Notes: generated from the sequence alone by a model not told the origin. A stretch of DNA of 8,391 bases from Bacteroidota bacterium (GCA_023430325.1 JAEZAU010000203.1:1-8391), one strand, 5' to 3'. Positions 1-6,245 are shown, numbered from the stretch's first letter. Program-made: numbers and translations.

Positions 1-871
1 AAAATGTGGCGCTGTCGCCGGCCTCATCGGCATGCTTGCGGAATGAAAGACCGTTGATCTCCTGCAACCGCTCCTGGATGATCCGCTTGTTGCGCCGTTG
101 CTTCTCCAGGATCATCGGCAGTTTGCGTGCCTGCGCCAGACCGATCGCCGCGTTGATCTCGCCGATCCGGTAGTTGGTGCCCATGATCGGATGCTTCTCC
201 ATTCCGCGGTTGTCGCCTTCGTGGTTATGCCCGTGATCGCTCAGGTATTCGGCGTTCTTGATCAGCTCCTGATCATCAGTAATGATCACGCCGCCCTCGC
301 CGCACGTGTTGATCTTGAAGAAATCGAAGCTGAAGCTCCCCATCTTCCCGTACAGCCCGAGATGTCTGCCTTTATACGTCGCACCGAGCGCCTGCGCCGT
401 ATCCTCGATCAGCATCACGTTGTGTTCCCTGCACACCGCCATAATGCCATCGAGATCCGCTGCGGCACCGCACATGTGTACCAAAAGAACGGCTTTCGTC
501 TTCGGGGTGATCGCCTTGCGGATGCCCTCGGCGCTCAGGCAAAGCGTCTCATCGATCTCGGCGAACACCGGCAGCGCCCCCACGAACAGAACGCTCTCGA
601 TCGTGGCGATGAAGGTGAAGGGCGGCACGATCACATGATCGCCGTAACCCACACCGCATGCGGCCAGCATGGTGCTCACCGCTGTGCTTCCGCTCGATAC
701 CGCCAGCGCATGTTTCGCGCCGGTGAATTTCGCGATCTCCGCCTCGAACTCTTTCGCCTTCCAGTGGCCCTTGCGTTGCCCATCGTGCCCATAACGAAAG
801 AGCACGCCGGTCTCCAGCACATCCATCACCTCCTTGCGTTCCTCCTCGCCAAAGACCTCGGTACCGGGCAT
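1..871 (-). CDS. DegT/DnrJ/EryC1/StrS PLP-dependent sugar aminotransferase, KdnA-like (C-terminus cut by window edge)
   Basis: The first 290 residues are present; the family is usually about 370-400 aa, so the C-terminal quarter lies beyond position 1. Visible fold-type I PLP features are the phosphate-binding SSGSTAV (59-65), the aspartate that pairs with the pyridine nitrogen in EDTAQALGA (D157), and the Schiff-base lysine K186 in SFDFFKINTCGEGG. The NYRIGEINAAIG stretch (233-244) is also typical. Such enzymes transfer an amino group, usually from glutamate, to a keto sugar. The N-terminal MPGTEVFGEEERKEV, the RYGHDGQRKGHWKAKEFE block and SDHGHNHEGDNRGM resemble, from memory, KdnA-type enzymes that convert 8-oxo-Kdo to 8-amino-Kdo for lipopolysaccharide. 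That substrate is inference, because no kdnB or kds gene is in view. The ATG at 871 is the only sensible start: it precedes the conserved N-terminus and follows an exact TAnnTTTG box. No frameshift is seen. Confidence 0.93.
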   Translation of the reverse strand, partial: MPGTEVFGEEERKEVMDVLETGVLFRYGHDGQRKGHWKAKEFEAEIAKFTGAKHALAVSSGSTAVSTMLAACGVGYGDHVIVPPFTFIATIESVLFVGALPVFAEIDETLCLSAEGIRKAITPKTKAVLLVHMCGAAADLDGIMAVCREHNVMLIEDTAQALGATYKGRHLGLYGKMGSFSFDFFKINTCGEGGVIITDDQELIKNAEYLSDHGHNHEGDNRGMEKHPIMGTNYRIGEINAAIGLAQARKLPMILEKQRRNKRIIQERLQEINGLSFRKHADEAGDSATF

Positions 872-892
872 GTGTTCGTGGGTTTAGAGGTG

Positions 893-900
893 CAAAAGTA
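893..900 (-). promoter_or_regulatory. Bacteroidota -7 promoter box before the aminotransferase
   Basis: On the minus strand this reads TACTTTTG, an exact match to TAnnTTTG. It ends 21 nt before the ATG at 871. No clear -33 TTG is seen at the expected distance upstream. It suggests the aminotransferase has its own promoter in the gap behind the antiporter gene. Confidence 0.55.
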
Positions 901-1108
901 GATCTGGCGTGTGGGTGGTCTGGCCGCCTTCACGGGCTGTTCGCTGTAGCTGCCTCGCCTCTGCGGCCGTTGTTGCCGCTGCGGTGGCTTCCGCTGGTCG
1001 CCTCCTCGCTGGCACAACGGCTTGCGCATCGGCTTCGTCAGGCTGCCGCTCCCATCCCTGGCGGAAGATCCCGTTCCACGAGGGGATCCCTTCAAAGAAT
1101 CGCCCTCA

Positions 1109-2287
1109 TCATTCCACCACCTTTCGTTTGCTGGTAAGAATGATCGCCATCACCACGGCCATGCCCAGCACTACCGCCACCACCAGCCGGTGATCGATCT
1201 GCGGTATCATGTAGCGTTCCGGCAGGGAGAGATAGAGCAGAACGGTGATCAAACCCCGCGGTGCGAGTACGAGTATAGCCCTATCCACCTTGCCGAACAT
1301 GGTCCCCAGAACTCCTGCACGTATCACATATATGGCCGCCATACCGAAGAACGCCGTGGACCAGATGTCGGGATCGATGAGGCTGTTCAGTGGAATGGTG
1401 AAACCGAACAACACGAAGAAGAACGTGCGCACGATGAAGGTACTCTCCATGGTCAAGGTCTGCAGCGTCTTCCGATCCTCCTCGGCATTCGGGTAATCGG
1501 CCAGCCGCTTCAGCCATTGCCACGGAAGCAGTTCAACGTTGGCGATGAACAAGCCGAAGATCAGTACGATGACAAGTGATGAAAGATGGAATGATTTCGC
1601 TATGCCGTATATCATCAACAGCAGCGCCAGAATGAGGAAGCTTCGAACATGATGTTTCGACCGGGCCATCACGAAGAACAGCAGCAGGCACGAAACAAGA
1701 CCGATACCGATCACGGCTACAAGATCGAGCGCTGCTCCACCGATCGAAATGGCCACACCCGGTTCATGTACGGCCGCCACGGCATTGAACGCGATAACGC
1801 CAAGTATGTCGCTCAACGAAGATTCGTAGATGATGAATTCACGATCGACCTTCGCAAGGCCGAGTGCTGAAGGGATCGCCACGGCACTGCTGATGACACT
1901 GAACGGGATCGCATTGGCCATGCATGTACGCCAGGGGAAGCCTGTGAAATGGTGGAGCAGGAAGGTGAACGCCGCACCGGTGAGCAGAAGTCCAACGATC
2001 GCAGTGAACAAGGCGCGAAGGATGAGGCCGCGTTTCTGCCGGGAGTACTCCAGTTCCAGAGCACCATCAAGCACGATCATGATCAGTCCTATGGTACCGA
2101 GCGTCGGCAGTAGCGGCGTGGGGTCGAAAGGCAGGTCACCGATGCGATCGGCGGCTGCGCGGATCCCGAATCCAAGAGCCAGAAGAAGCACCACGGAGGG
2201 CACACGCGCCCTGGCGGCGAAGAGATCGAAGATGTAGGAAAAGAGGACCAGCGCACCCAGGAAGATCAGTATGGCTTCAGTGGTCAT
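1109..2287 (-). CDS. CPA-superfamily cation:proton antiporter (NhaP/CPA1-like)
   Basis: This is a 392-residue, almost wholly hydrophobic inner-membrane protein with roughly 10-12 membrane segments and no cytosolic TrkA or cNMP domain. It fits a Na+(K+)/H+ exchanger used for pH and salt homeostasis. The LDGALELE segment (73-80) is typical of CPA transporters. ESSLSD (155-160) lines up with the NhaP pattern E-S-x-x-N-D: E155 and D160 are kept but the Asn is Ser159. APRGLIT (342-348) supplies the conserved arginine R344 that pairs with the glutamate in electroneutral CPA1 exchangers. The usual TDP motif of the unwound helix appears as SSA (133-135). The ATG at 2287 begins directly at a hydrophobic segment (MTTEAILIFLGALVLF). 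The gene ends in tandem TGA TGA stops. It is divergent from the SUI1 gene, and the aminotransferase follows 237 bp downstream on the same strand. The family is certain; ion specificity is not. Confidence 0.93.
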   Translation of the reverse strand: MTTEAILIFLGALVLFSYIFDLFAARARVPSVVLLLALGFGIRAAADRIGDLPFDPTPLLPTLGTIGLIMIVLDGALELEYSRQKRGLILRALFTAIVGLLLTGAAFTFLLHHFTGFPWRTCMANAIPFSVISSAVAIPSALGLAKVDREFIIYESSLSDILGVIAFNAVAAVHEPGVAISIGGAALDLVAVIGIGLVSCLLLFFVMARSKHHVRSFLILALLLMIYGIAKSFHLSSLVIVLIFGLFIANVELLPWQWLKRLADYPNAEEDRKTLQTLTMESTFIVRTFFFVLFGFTIPLNSLIDPDIWSTAFFGMAAIYVIRAGVLGTMFGKVDRAILVLAPRGLITVLLYLSLPERYMIPQIDHRLVVAVVLGMAVVMAIILTSKRKVVE

Positions 2288-2313
2288 CAGTTGCGAGGAG
2301 GTCGGCTTTTATG

Positions 2314-2332
2314 GGCGCTGAAGATAGGCGCT
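2314..2332. repeat. Direct repeat GGCGCT x2, 13 bp period, in the divergent spacer
   Basis: GGCGCT occurs at 2314-2319 and 2327-2332 in the 115 bp spacer between the antiporter and SUI1 genes. On the minus strand the repeats flank TATCTTCA, a weak match to the -7 consensus TAnnTTTG. This could be an operator at the antiporter promoter, but six-base repeats can arise by chance. Confidence 0.25.
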
Positions 2333-2392
2333 CTGTCAGGATCGCATTTTTAGCACTCAACGTTCCACTGGTGCGGGCTTTGACCATTGAGA

Positions 2393-2400
2393 TACATTTG
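2393..2400 (+). promoter_or_regulatory. -7 promoter box almost touching the SUI1 start codon
   Basis: TACATTTG is an exact TAnnTTTG match. It ends 2 nt before the ATG at 2403 and 8 nt before a second in-frame ATG at 2409. Transcription from this box would give a leaderless or nearly leaderless mRNA. A -33 TTG at proper spacing is not obvious. Confidence 0.55.
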
Positions 2401-2402
2401 CG

Positions 2403-2732
2403 ATGACCATGAAGAAACGGCCCCTCACATCCTTCGGAGGTCTTGTTTACAGCACCAACGGAGGCTTCAAGGAAGATGACACTTTGCCACCGCAACAGCA
2501 GAACCTTAAGATCCATCTGGATCGCCTGAAGGGCAACAAGGAGGTAACGCGGATCGTGGGATTCATCGGTAAGGAAGCTGATCTGGAGGATCTTGGCCGA
2601 TCGCTCAAGAGCAAATGTGGCGTGGGCGGAAATACCAAGGATGGTGCGATCCTTCTGCAAGGTGATCACCGCGACAAAGTGCTGGCCTGGCTCGCGGAGA
2701 ATGGATACAAGGCGAAGAAAGCAGGTGGTTGA
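2403..2732 (+). CDS. SUI1/YciH-like translation initiation factor (eIF1 homologue)
   Basis: The 109-aa protein is full length for the bacterial SUI1/YciH family. The N-terminal tail (1-35) carries the family-like GGLVYSTN. The SUI1 fold follows (about 36-107), with VTRIVGF (48-54), the basic stretch SLKSKCGVGGNTKDG (67-81) and LLQGDHRDKV (84-93), and it ends in AGG like E. coli YciH. Eukaryotic eIF1 binds the small ribosomal subunit and enforces start-codon selection. E. coli YciH has been linked to initiation fidelity and stress, but its physiological role is less clear. Two starts are possible, ATG 2403 (MTMKK) and ATG 2409 (MKK). The promoter box at 2393-2400 would leave the first essentially leaderless. 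A DUF1905/OmdA gene follows 35 nt later on the same strand. Confidence 0.93.
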   Translation: MTMKKRPLTSFGGLVYSTNGGFKEDDTLPPQQQNLKIHLDRLKGNKEVTRIVGFIGKEADLEDLGRSLKSKCGVGGNTKDGAILLQGDHRDKVLAWLAENGYKAKKAGG

Positions 2733-2739
2733 TCGGATG

Positions 2740-2755
2740 GATCAGATGATCAGAT
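2740..2755 (+). repeat. Tandem GATCAGAT x2 between the SUI1 and OmdA-like genes
   Basis: Two perfect 8-base copies (2740-2747 and 2748-2755) follow a degenerate copy, GATCGGAT, at 2731-2738. They fill most of the 35 bp spacer between the two genes. No function is apparent; replication slippage is one possible origin. Confidence 0.5.
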
Positions 2756-2767
2756 AATGATGGCTTA

Positions 2768-3265
2768 ATGGCGATGAAGAAACCTGGGATCTTCCGATTC
2801 ACCGCTGAGGTCATCCGTCCGGACATCAAGGGTGCGTGGTACTTCATCGAATTCCCGCACGATGTACAGGAGCTTTTCGGCACGCGGGCCGCAGTACGGG
2901 TCAAAGGAAAATTGAACGGCGTTGAGATCGATCGGGCGCTGATGCCAACAAAAAGCGGTTCACATGTGATCGCACTGAGCAATGCCTTGCGCAAACAGTT
3001 GAAGGTCGGTGAAGGCGACAAGGTAAAGGCAGAGATCTACCGCAATCCCGATCAGGATGAATTGGACATTCCAGAAGAATTGTCGGAAACGCTGGATTTC
3101 ATCCCCGAATTCAAGGCCGGTTGGGAGAAGATCACGATCGGCCGCAGACGCGGGATCTGCCATTGGATCGGCAGCGGAAAGAGTATCGGAACGCGCGCGA
3201 AGCGTGTGGCCGAGACATTGAAACGTTTCGAGGAAGGTCACGAGTGGTTCAAAACGAAGGGTTGA
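2768..3265 (+). CDS. DUF1905 + YdeI/OmpD-associated (OmdA) domain protein
   Basis: The 165-aa soluble protein has two parts. Residues 5-92 form a DUF1905-type beta-rich domain, with FTAEVIRP, GAWYFIEFP (22-30), a KGKLNG turn (46-51) and HVIALSNALRKQL. Residues 97-160 form an OmdA-type helical tail: LDIPEELSETL, then GRRRGICHWIGSGKSIGTRAKRV (125-147), matching the family's conserved basic-aromatic-W-I and TR pattern. The domains are named in some databases for bacteriocin protection, but the molecular function is not established. There is no signal peptide. Two in-frame ATGs exist (2768 and 2774); the first is used because an upstream ATG at 2759 runs straight into a stop. Spacing from the SUI1 gene (35 nt) and the lack of a clear own promoter suggest co-transcription. 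Confidence 0.85.
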   Translation: MAMKKPGIFRFTAEVIRPDIKGAWYFIEFPHDVQELFGTRAAVRVKGKLNGVEIDRALMPTKSGSHVIALSNALRKQLKVGEGDKVKAEIYRNPDQDELDIPEELSETLDFIPEFKAGWEKITIGRRRGICHWIGSGKSIGTRAKRVAETLKRFEEGHEWFKTKG

Positions 3266-3314
3266 GAAGAATGGCTCTCCCCTCCACGAACGATGGCCAC
3301 AGGCCGGCCGCCAC

Positions 3315-3322
3315 TAACTTCG
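3315..3322 (+). promoter_or_regulatory. Probable -7 promoter box for the DUF6913-dapA pair
   Basis: TAACTTCG differs from TAnnTTTG at one position and ends 7 nt before the ATG at 3330. It lies in the 64 bp gap after the OmdA-like gene. It suggests that DUF6913-dapA is transcribed separately from the SUI1-OmdA pair. Confidence 0.4.
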
Positions 3323-3329
3323 CGCGTTC

Positions 3330-3899
3330 ATGAAATGGTTCGATCGCATCAAAGAGTGGATGGGGCGGCGGCGCCTGCTGCGCGAGCTGCCCAAGGAAAG
3401 GCACCCGATCGCGAAGAACCTGGGCGCGGCCCGCAAAGTGGCCATCGTTTACCTGGTGGAAGATGAAGCGGCCCACACCCAAGTGAAGAACTATGTGAAA
3501 CGGATCAAGGAGGAACTCGGGATAAGCAACATCATGGCGCTCGGGCTGGCGGAAGAAAAACAGATGCCCGCATACCTGCATAGCAAACTGAACTTCGAGG
3601 CGATCTGCTTGAAGGACCTGAACTGGTACCGTATTCCCCAGGGCAACACGGTGCAGAATTTCATGGCAGAAGAATATGAGATCATCATCGATCTGTCGCT
3701 GGAGGATCGCCTGCCGATCCAATATATCGTGGCAAAGAGCAGGGCACGTTTCAAGGTGGGCCGCTTCAGCGAGAGCAATAAGCGGATCCTGGACATGATG
3801 ATCGATATGGCCGGCTCGCAAAGCCTGCCGCAATTGATCCAACAGACGCACCATTATCTGCTGATGGTGAATTCACAGCATCAACCGAGTTTCAATTAA
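3330..3899 (+). CDS. DUF6913-like protein upstream of dapA
   Basis: This is a 189-aa soluble protein with no signal peptide or membrane segment. It opens with a basic amphipathic stretch (MKWFDRIKEWMGRRRLL), then shows alternating strands and helices: VAIVYLVEDE (37-46), a helix with NYVKRIKEELG, and EYEIIIDLSLEDRLPIQYIVAKSRARFKVG (114-143). It ends with a helix and LPQLIQQTHHYLLMVN. The pattern of a hydrophobic IDLS strand, then SxARFKVG, then a C-terminal LxxLxxxTHHYLxxLN-like helix, matches my recollection of DUF6913, a Bacteroidota family commonly found before dapA. Its function is unknown. The TAA stop (3897-3899) abuts the dapA ATG (3900), so translation of the two is probably coupled. 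A role connected to lysine/diaminopimelate synthesis is only inferred from this position. Confidence 0.75.
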   Translation: MKWFDRIKEWMGRRRLLRELPKERHPIAKNLGAARKVAIVYLVEDEAAHTQVKNYVKRIKEELGISNIMALGLAEEKQMPAYLHSKLNFEAICLKDLNWYRIPQGNTVQNFMAEEYEIIIDLSLEDRLPIQYIVAKSRARFKVGRFSESNKRILDMMIDMAGSQSLPQLIQQTHHYLLMVNSQHQPSFN

Positions 3900-4808
3900 A
3901 TGGACGAGAGATTCCGCGGACTTGGCGTGGCCATGGTAACGCCATTCCGCCCTGCAACTGGTGGCAAACAACCCGGCATCGATTACGCCGCATTGGAGAA
4001 GCTGATCGACCACATGATCACCGGCGGCGTGGATTATCTGGTGTTGATGGGCACCACCGGGGAAAGCGTTACGCTGAAGAAGGATGAGAAGAAACAGTTG
4101 CTGGCCCAGACGGTCGAATTCGTGCGCAACCGCGTTCCCATCGTGCTTGGCGTGGGCGGGAACGATACGGAGGATGTGATCGATACGCTGGGATCTTTCG
4201 AGATGGATGGCGTGGACGCTATCCTGAGCGTGAGCCCGTACTACAATAAGCCGACGCAGGAAGGCATCTATCAGCACTACAAGGCGGTGGCGAACGCGAG
4301 CCTGAGGCCGATCATCCTGTACAATGTACCCGGCCGCACCGGTAGCAACATGACAGCCGAGACGACCTTGCGGCTGGCAAGGGACTTCAAGAACATCATC
4401 GGGATCAAGGAGGCAAGTGCGAACCTGTTCCAGATGGGTACGATCCTGAAGCACCGTCCGAAGGATTTCATGGTGATCAGCGGTGACGATGGTCTTACGT
4501 TGCCGATCATTTCGATCGGTGGCGAAGGCGTGATCAGCGTGGTGGGCAATGCGCTACCGAACGAGATGAGCCGCTTGGTAAAGGCTGCCTTGAAAGGCGA
4601 TCTGGCCACCGCGCGCAAGGAACACTACCGTATGCATGAGCTGATCGACCTGCTCTTCGTGGAAGGTAATCCGGGTGGCGTGAAGGAGGTGCTGCAGATC
4701 CTTGGGATCTGTGGAAAGACGATGCGGCTGCCGCTGGTGCCGGTGAGCGAGGCTACGGCGAAGAAGCTTTATGGGGCGCTGGCCGACGCGGAGGTGGTGA
4801 AGATGTGA
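3900..4808 (+). CDS. dapA: 4-hydroxy-tetrahydrodipicolinate synthase (DapA)
   Basis: The 302-aa protein is the normal length for DapA, a cytoplasmic (beta/alpha)8-barrel lyase. It condenses pyruvate with aspartate semialdehyde, the first committed step toward diaminopimelate and lysine. Catalytic residues are all present: GTTGES (51-56, with T53 of the proton relay), SPYYNKP (112-118), the catalytic tyrosine Y141 and substrate-binding R146 in LYNVPGRTG, and the Schiff-base lysine K170 in IIGIKEAS. GEGVISV (208-214) is the usual late-barrel motif. By alignment from memory to E. coli DapA, allosteric-site residues H53 and H56 are lysines here (K61 and K64), so lysine feedback may be weak or absent. 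The start ATG directly follows the DUF6913-like stop. The gene ends in a hairpin shared with the convergent neighbour. Confidence 0.97.
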   Translation: MDERFRGLGVAMVTPFRPATGGKQPGIDYAALEKLIDHMITGGVDYLVLMGTTGESVTLKKDEKKQLLAQTVEFVRNRVPIVLGVGGNDTEDVIDTLGSFEMDGVDAILSVSPYYNKPTQEGIYQHYKAVANASLRPIILYNVPGRTGSNMTAETTLRLARDFKNIIGIKEASANLFQMGTILKHRPKDFMVISGDDGLTLPIISIGGEGVISVVGNALPNEMSRLVKAALKGDLATARKEHYRMHELIDLLFVEGNPGGVKEVLQILGICGKTMRLPLVPVSEATAKKLYGALADAEVVKM

Positions 4809-4837
4809 GCCCGATCAGATGCTCATGATCGCGGGCT
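4808..4837. terminator. Bidirectional terminator-like hairpin across two stop codons
   Basis: AGCCC-GATCA (4808-4817) pairs with TGATC-(GC bulge)-GGGCT (4826-4837) around an 8-base loop, giving ten base pairs with one 2-nt bulge. The left arm starts at the last base of the dapA TGA. The right arm overlaps the TAG (4836-4838) of the convergent gene. No T-run follows on either side, so it may act as a factor-assisted or 3'-end-protecting structure rather than a classical intrinsic terminator. Confidence 0.55.
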
Positions 4838-6209
4838 ACTGAACGATCAGTTTCAACGGAACTGATGGATCCCCGCCTGTTTTCCATCTCAGGAAATACA
4901 TTCCTGCAGCGAGACCTTGGCGTTGCAACATGAATCCGGCACTATCCATATCGTCATAGGTCCTGATGATATTTCCCAGAACATCCGTCAGAATGAGATC
5001 CTTTTCGGAATGACCAAGACCGTTCAAGTCGATCCAGGTCTGGTCGGTGAAAGGATTGGGAAAGCCAAGGATGGAATGAAGTGTCTCCCGGTCTTCAAGA
5101 CCCACATACCCGTTCGCATCGATCTTCACGGCGTAGAAATTGGAGGATAACGGATCCATTATGGATGTCGAGCCCAACATGATGTAACCGCCATCAATGG
5201 TCATCTGCAATTCAAGTGCATCAGACATTTCGTTGAATGGATATGTGTTCTCCCAAACGGATCCACCCGATGGATCGGTGCGGATGAAATACATATGATG
5301 ACCGTTCTCGGTCTCCTTTCTTCCAGCGATCGCAAAGGCTTCGTCTGGGGTAGTGACCACATCGGCCGCCAGGTCCCATCCATCTCCCCCATGGAATTCT
5401 GTCCACTGGATCTCGCCGTTCGCATCAGCTCTCATCAAGATCAGATCGCCTCCCGGCACATATTGGTGTCCAAGCAGAATGAAACCACCTGTCGCATTGG
5501 CTATTGACATTCCTTGTTCAGGGATTTCCGTACCGAAGACTTTCGTCCAAAGTGTATCGCCGTTCGAATCAGTGCGTACCAGTAGCATATCGCCGTAAAA
5601 GCCTCCTGTAGTTCCAAAATAGGCGAAACCTCCATCACTCGTCTCCACCGAACGACGCGTGAATTGACGGCCAGGATGGTCATGTACTCTGATCCATACC
5701 AACTCACCGGCCGGGGTCAGGCGAACAAGCATCACATCCTCCTGCTCATCACCGCCTGTGAAACCTGTCACCAAAATATCTCCATCGTTGGTGACCAACA
5801 CATGTTGTCCTACGCTGCGCCCCCAACCGCTGAAATTCCGCTGCCAGATGATCTCGCCTTGTGGATCGGTCCGTATCACTGTGAGGGAATCTTCATCGAA
5901 ACCGATAGATCCGGTGATCACGAATCCCTCATCATACATCTGCTTCACAGAGGTGCCGAAGTCAAAGGTGGATGTCTCATATGTCCTGGTCCAAAGCTCA
6001 TTTCCCCATGCATCCGTCCTTACCATATACATATGCTGAACGCCCATTCCCAGATTGCTTTGTCCGAAGAAGACAAATCCTCCATCGCTGGTCTGTTGAC
6101 ATGAAAGCCCGAATTGAGATCCCTGAGTGCCGTAAGTATTTTGAAAACCACTTTGGGCCATCGCCGAAAAGGATGTAATGATCAAGATCAGGGATAGGAT
6201 CCGTTCCAT
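4836..6209 (-). CDS. Secreted seven-repeat beta-propeller-like protein with T9SS type A sorting domain
   Basis: The ATG at 6209 starts a 457-aa protein with a signal peptide (ERILSLILIITSFSAMAQ, cut near residue 19). An in-frame ATG at 6260 would put 17 polar residues before the signal peptide and reach into the divergent gene, so it is rejected. Residues about 25-370 hold seven units marked by (V/I)RTDxxGxxxWxxxY-like strands starting near 63, 112, 162, 211, 259, 309 and 361, each preceded by DGGF-type turns. The near-constant 48-52 residue period suggests a seven-bladed propeller. Residues about 378-457 (GFPNPFTDQTWIDL, LTDVLGNIIRTY, GLAAGMYFLRWK, PLKLIVQ) form a T9SS type A C-terminal sorting domain, so the protein should pass the outer membrane and be released or surface-anchored. 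Ligand or activity is unknown; no catalytic motif is seen. The gene is convergent with dapA. Confidence 0.9.
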   Translation of the reverse strand: MERILSLILIITSFSAMAQSGFQNTYGTQGSQFGLSCQQTSDGGFVFFGQSNLGMGVQHMYMVRTDAWGNELWTRTYETSTFDFGTSVKQMYDEGFVITGSIGFDEDSLTVIRTDPQGEIIWQRNFSGWGRSVGQHVLVTNDGDILVTGFTGGDEQEDVMLVRLTPAGELVWIRVHDHPGRQFTRRSVETSDGGFAYFGTTGGFYGDMLLVRTDSNGDTLWTKVFGTEIPEQGMSIANATGGFILLGHQYVPGGDLILMRADANGEIQWTEFHGGDGWDLAADVVTTPDEAFAIAGRKETENGHHMYFIRTDPSGGSVWENTYPFNEMSDALELQMTIDGGYIMLGSTSIMDPLSSNFYAVKIDANGYVGLEDRETLHSILGFPNPFTDQTWIDLNGLGHSEKDLILTDVLGNIIRTYDDMDSAGFMLQRQGLAAGMYFLRWKTGGDPSVPLKLIVQ

Positions 6210-6214
6210 TAGAG

Positions 6215-6222
6215 TAAATGTA
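6215..6222 (-). promoter_or_regulatory. -7-like box for the T9SS-tailed protein
   Basis: On the minus strand this reads TACATTTA, one mismatch from TAnnTTTG, and it ends 5 nt before the ATG at 6209. It supports that start over the upstream in-frame ATG at 6260, which would lie before the promoter. It sits in a 49 bp divergent promoter region shared with the small secreted protein. Confidence 0.4.
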
Positions 6223-6245
6223 TATCGACTATCGTATCGATCATC

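Noticed and set aside
98..901. Long plus-strand open frame of 267 codons opposite the aminotransferase
   Set aside because: It is the antisense shadow of a clearly recognisable minus-strand DegT-family gene; its protein has no family motif and is rich in His, Arg and Gln as shadows often are.
826..1095. Minus-strand 89-codon open frame of Arg/Pro/Ser-rich protein
   Set aside because: It overlaps the start of the aminotransferase in another frame and has a low-complexity basic composition with no recognisable domain or start signal.
3302..3309. Palindrome GGCCGGCC in the gap before the DUF6913-like gene, considered as a terminator or operator
   Set aside because: It is a single short palindrome without loop, T-run or repeat partner, and such sites are expected in GC-rich DNA.
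3249..4454. Two minus-strand open frames of about 200 codons opposite the DUF6913-like gene and dapA
   Set aside because: Both are antisense to well-supported genes, carry no signal or family motif, and overlap them completely.
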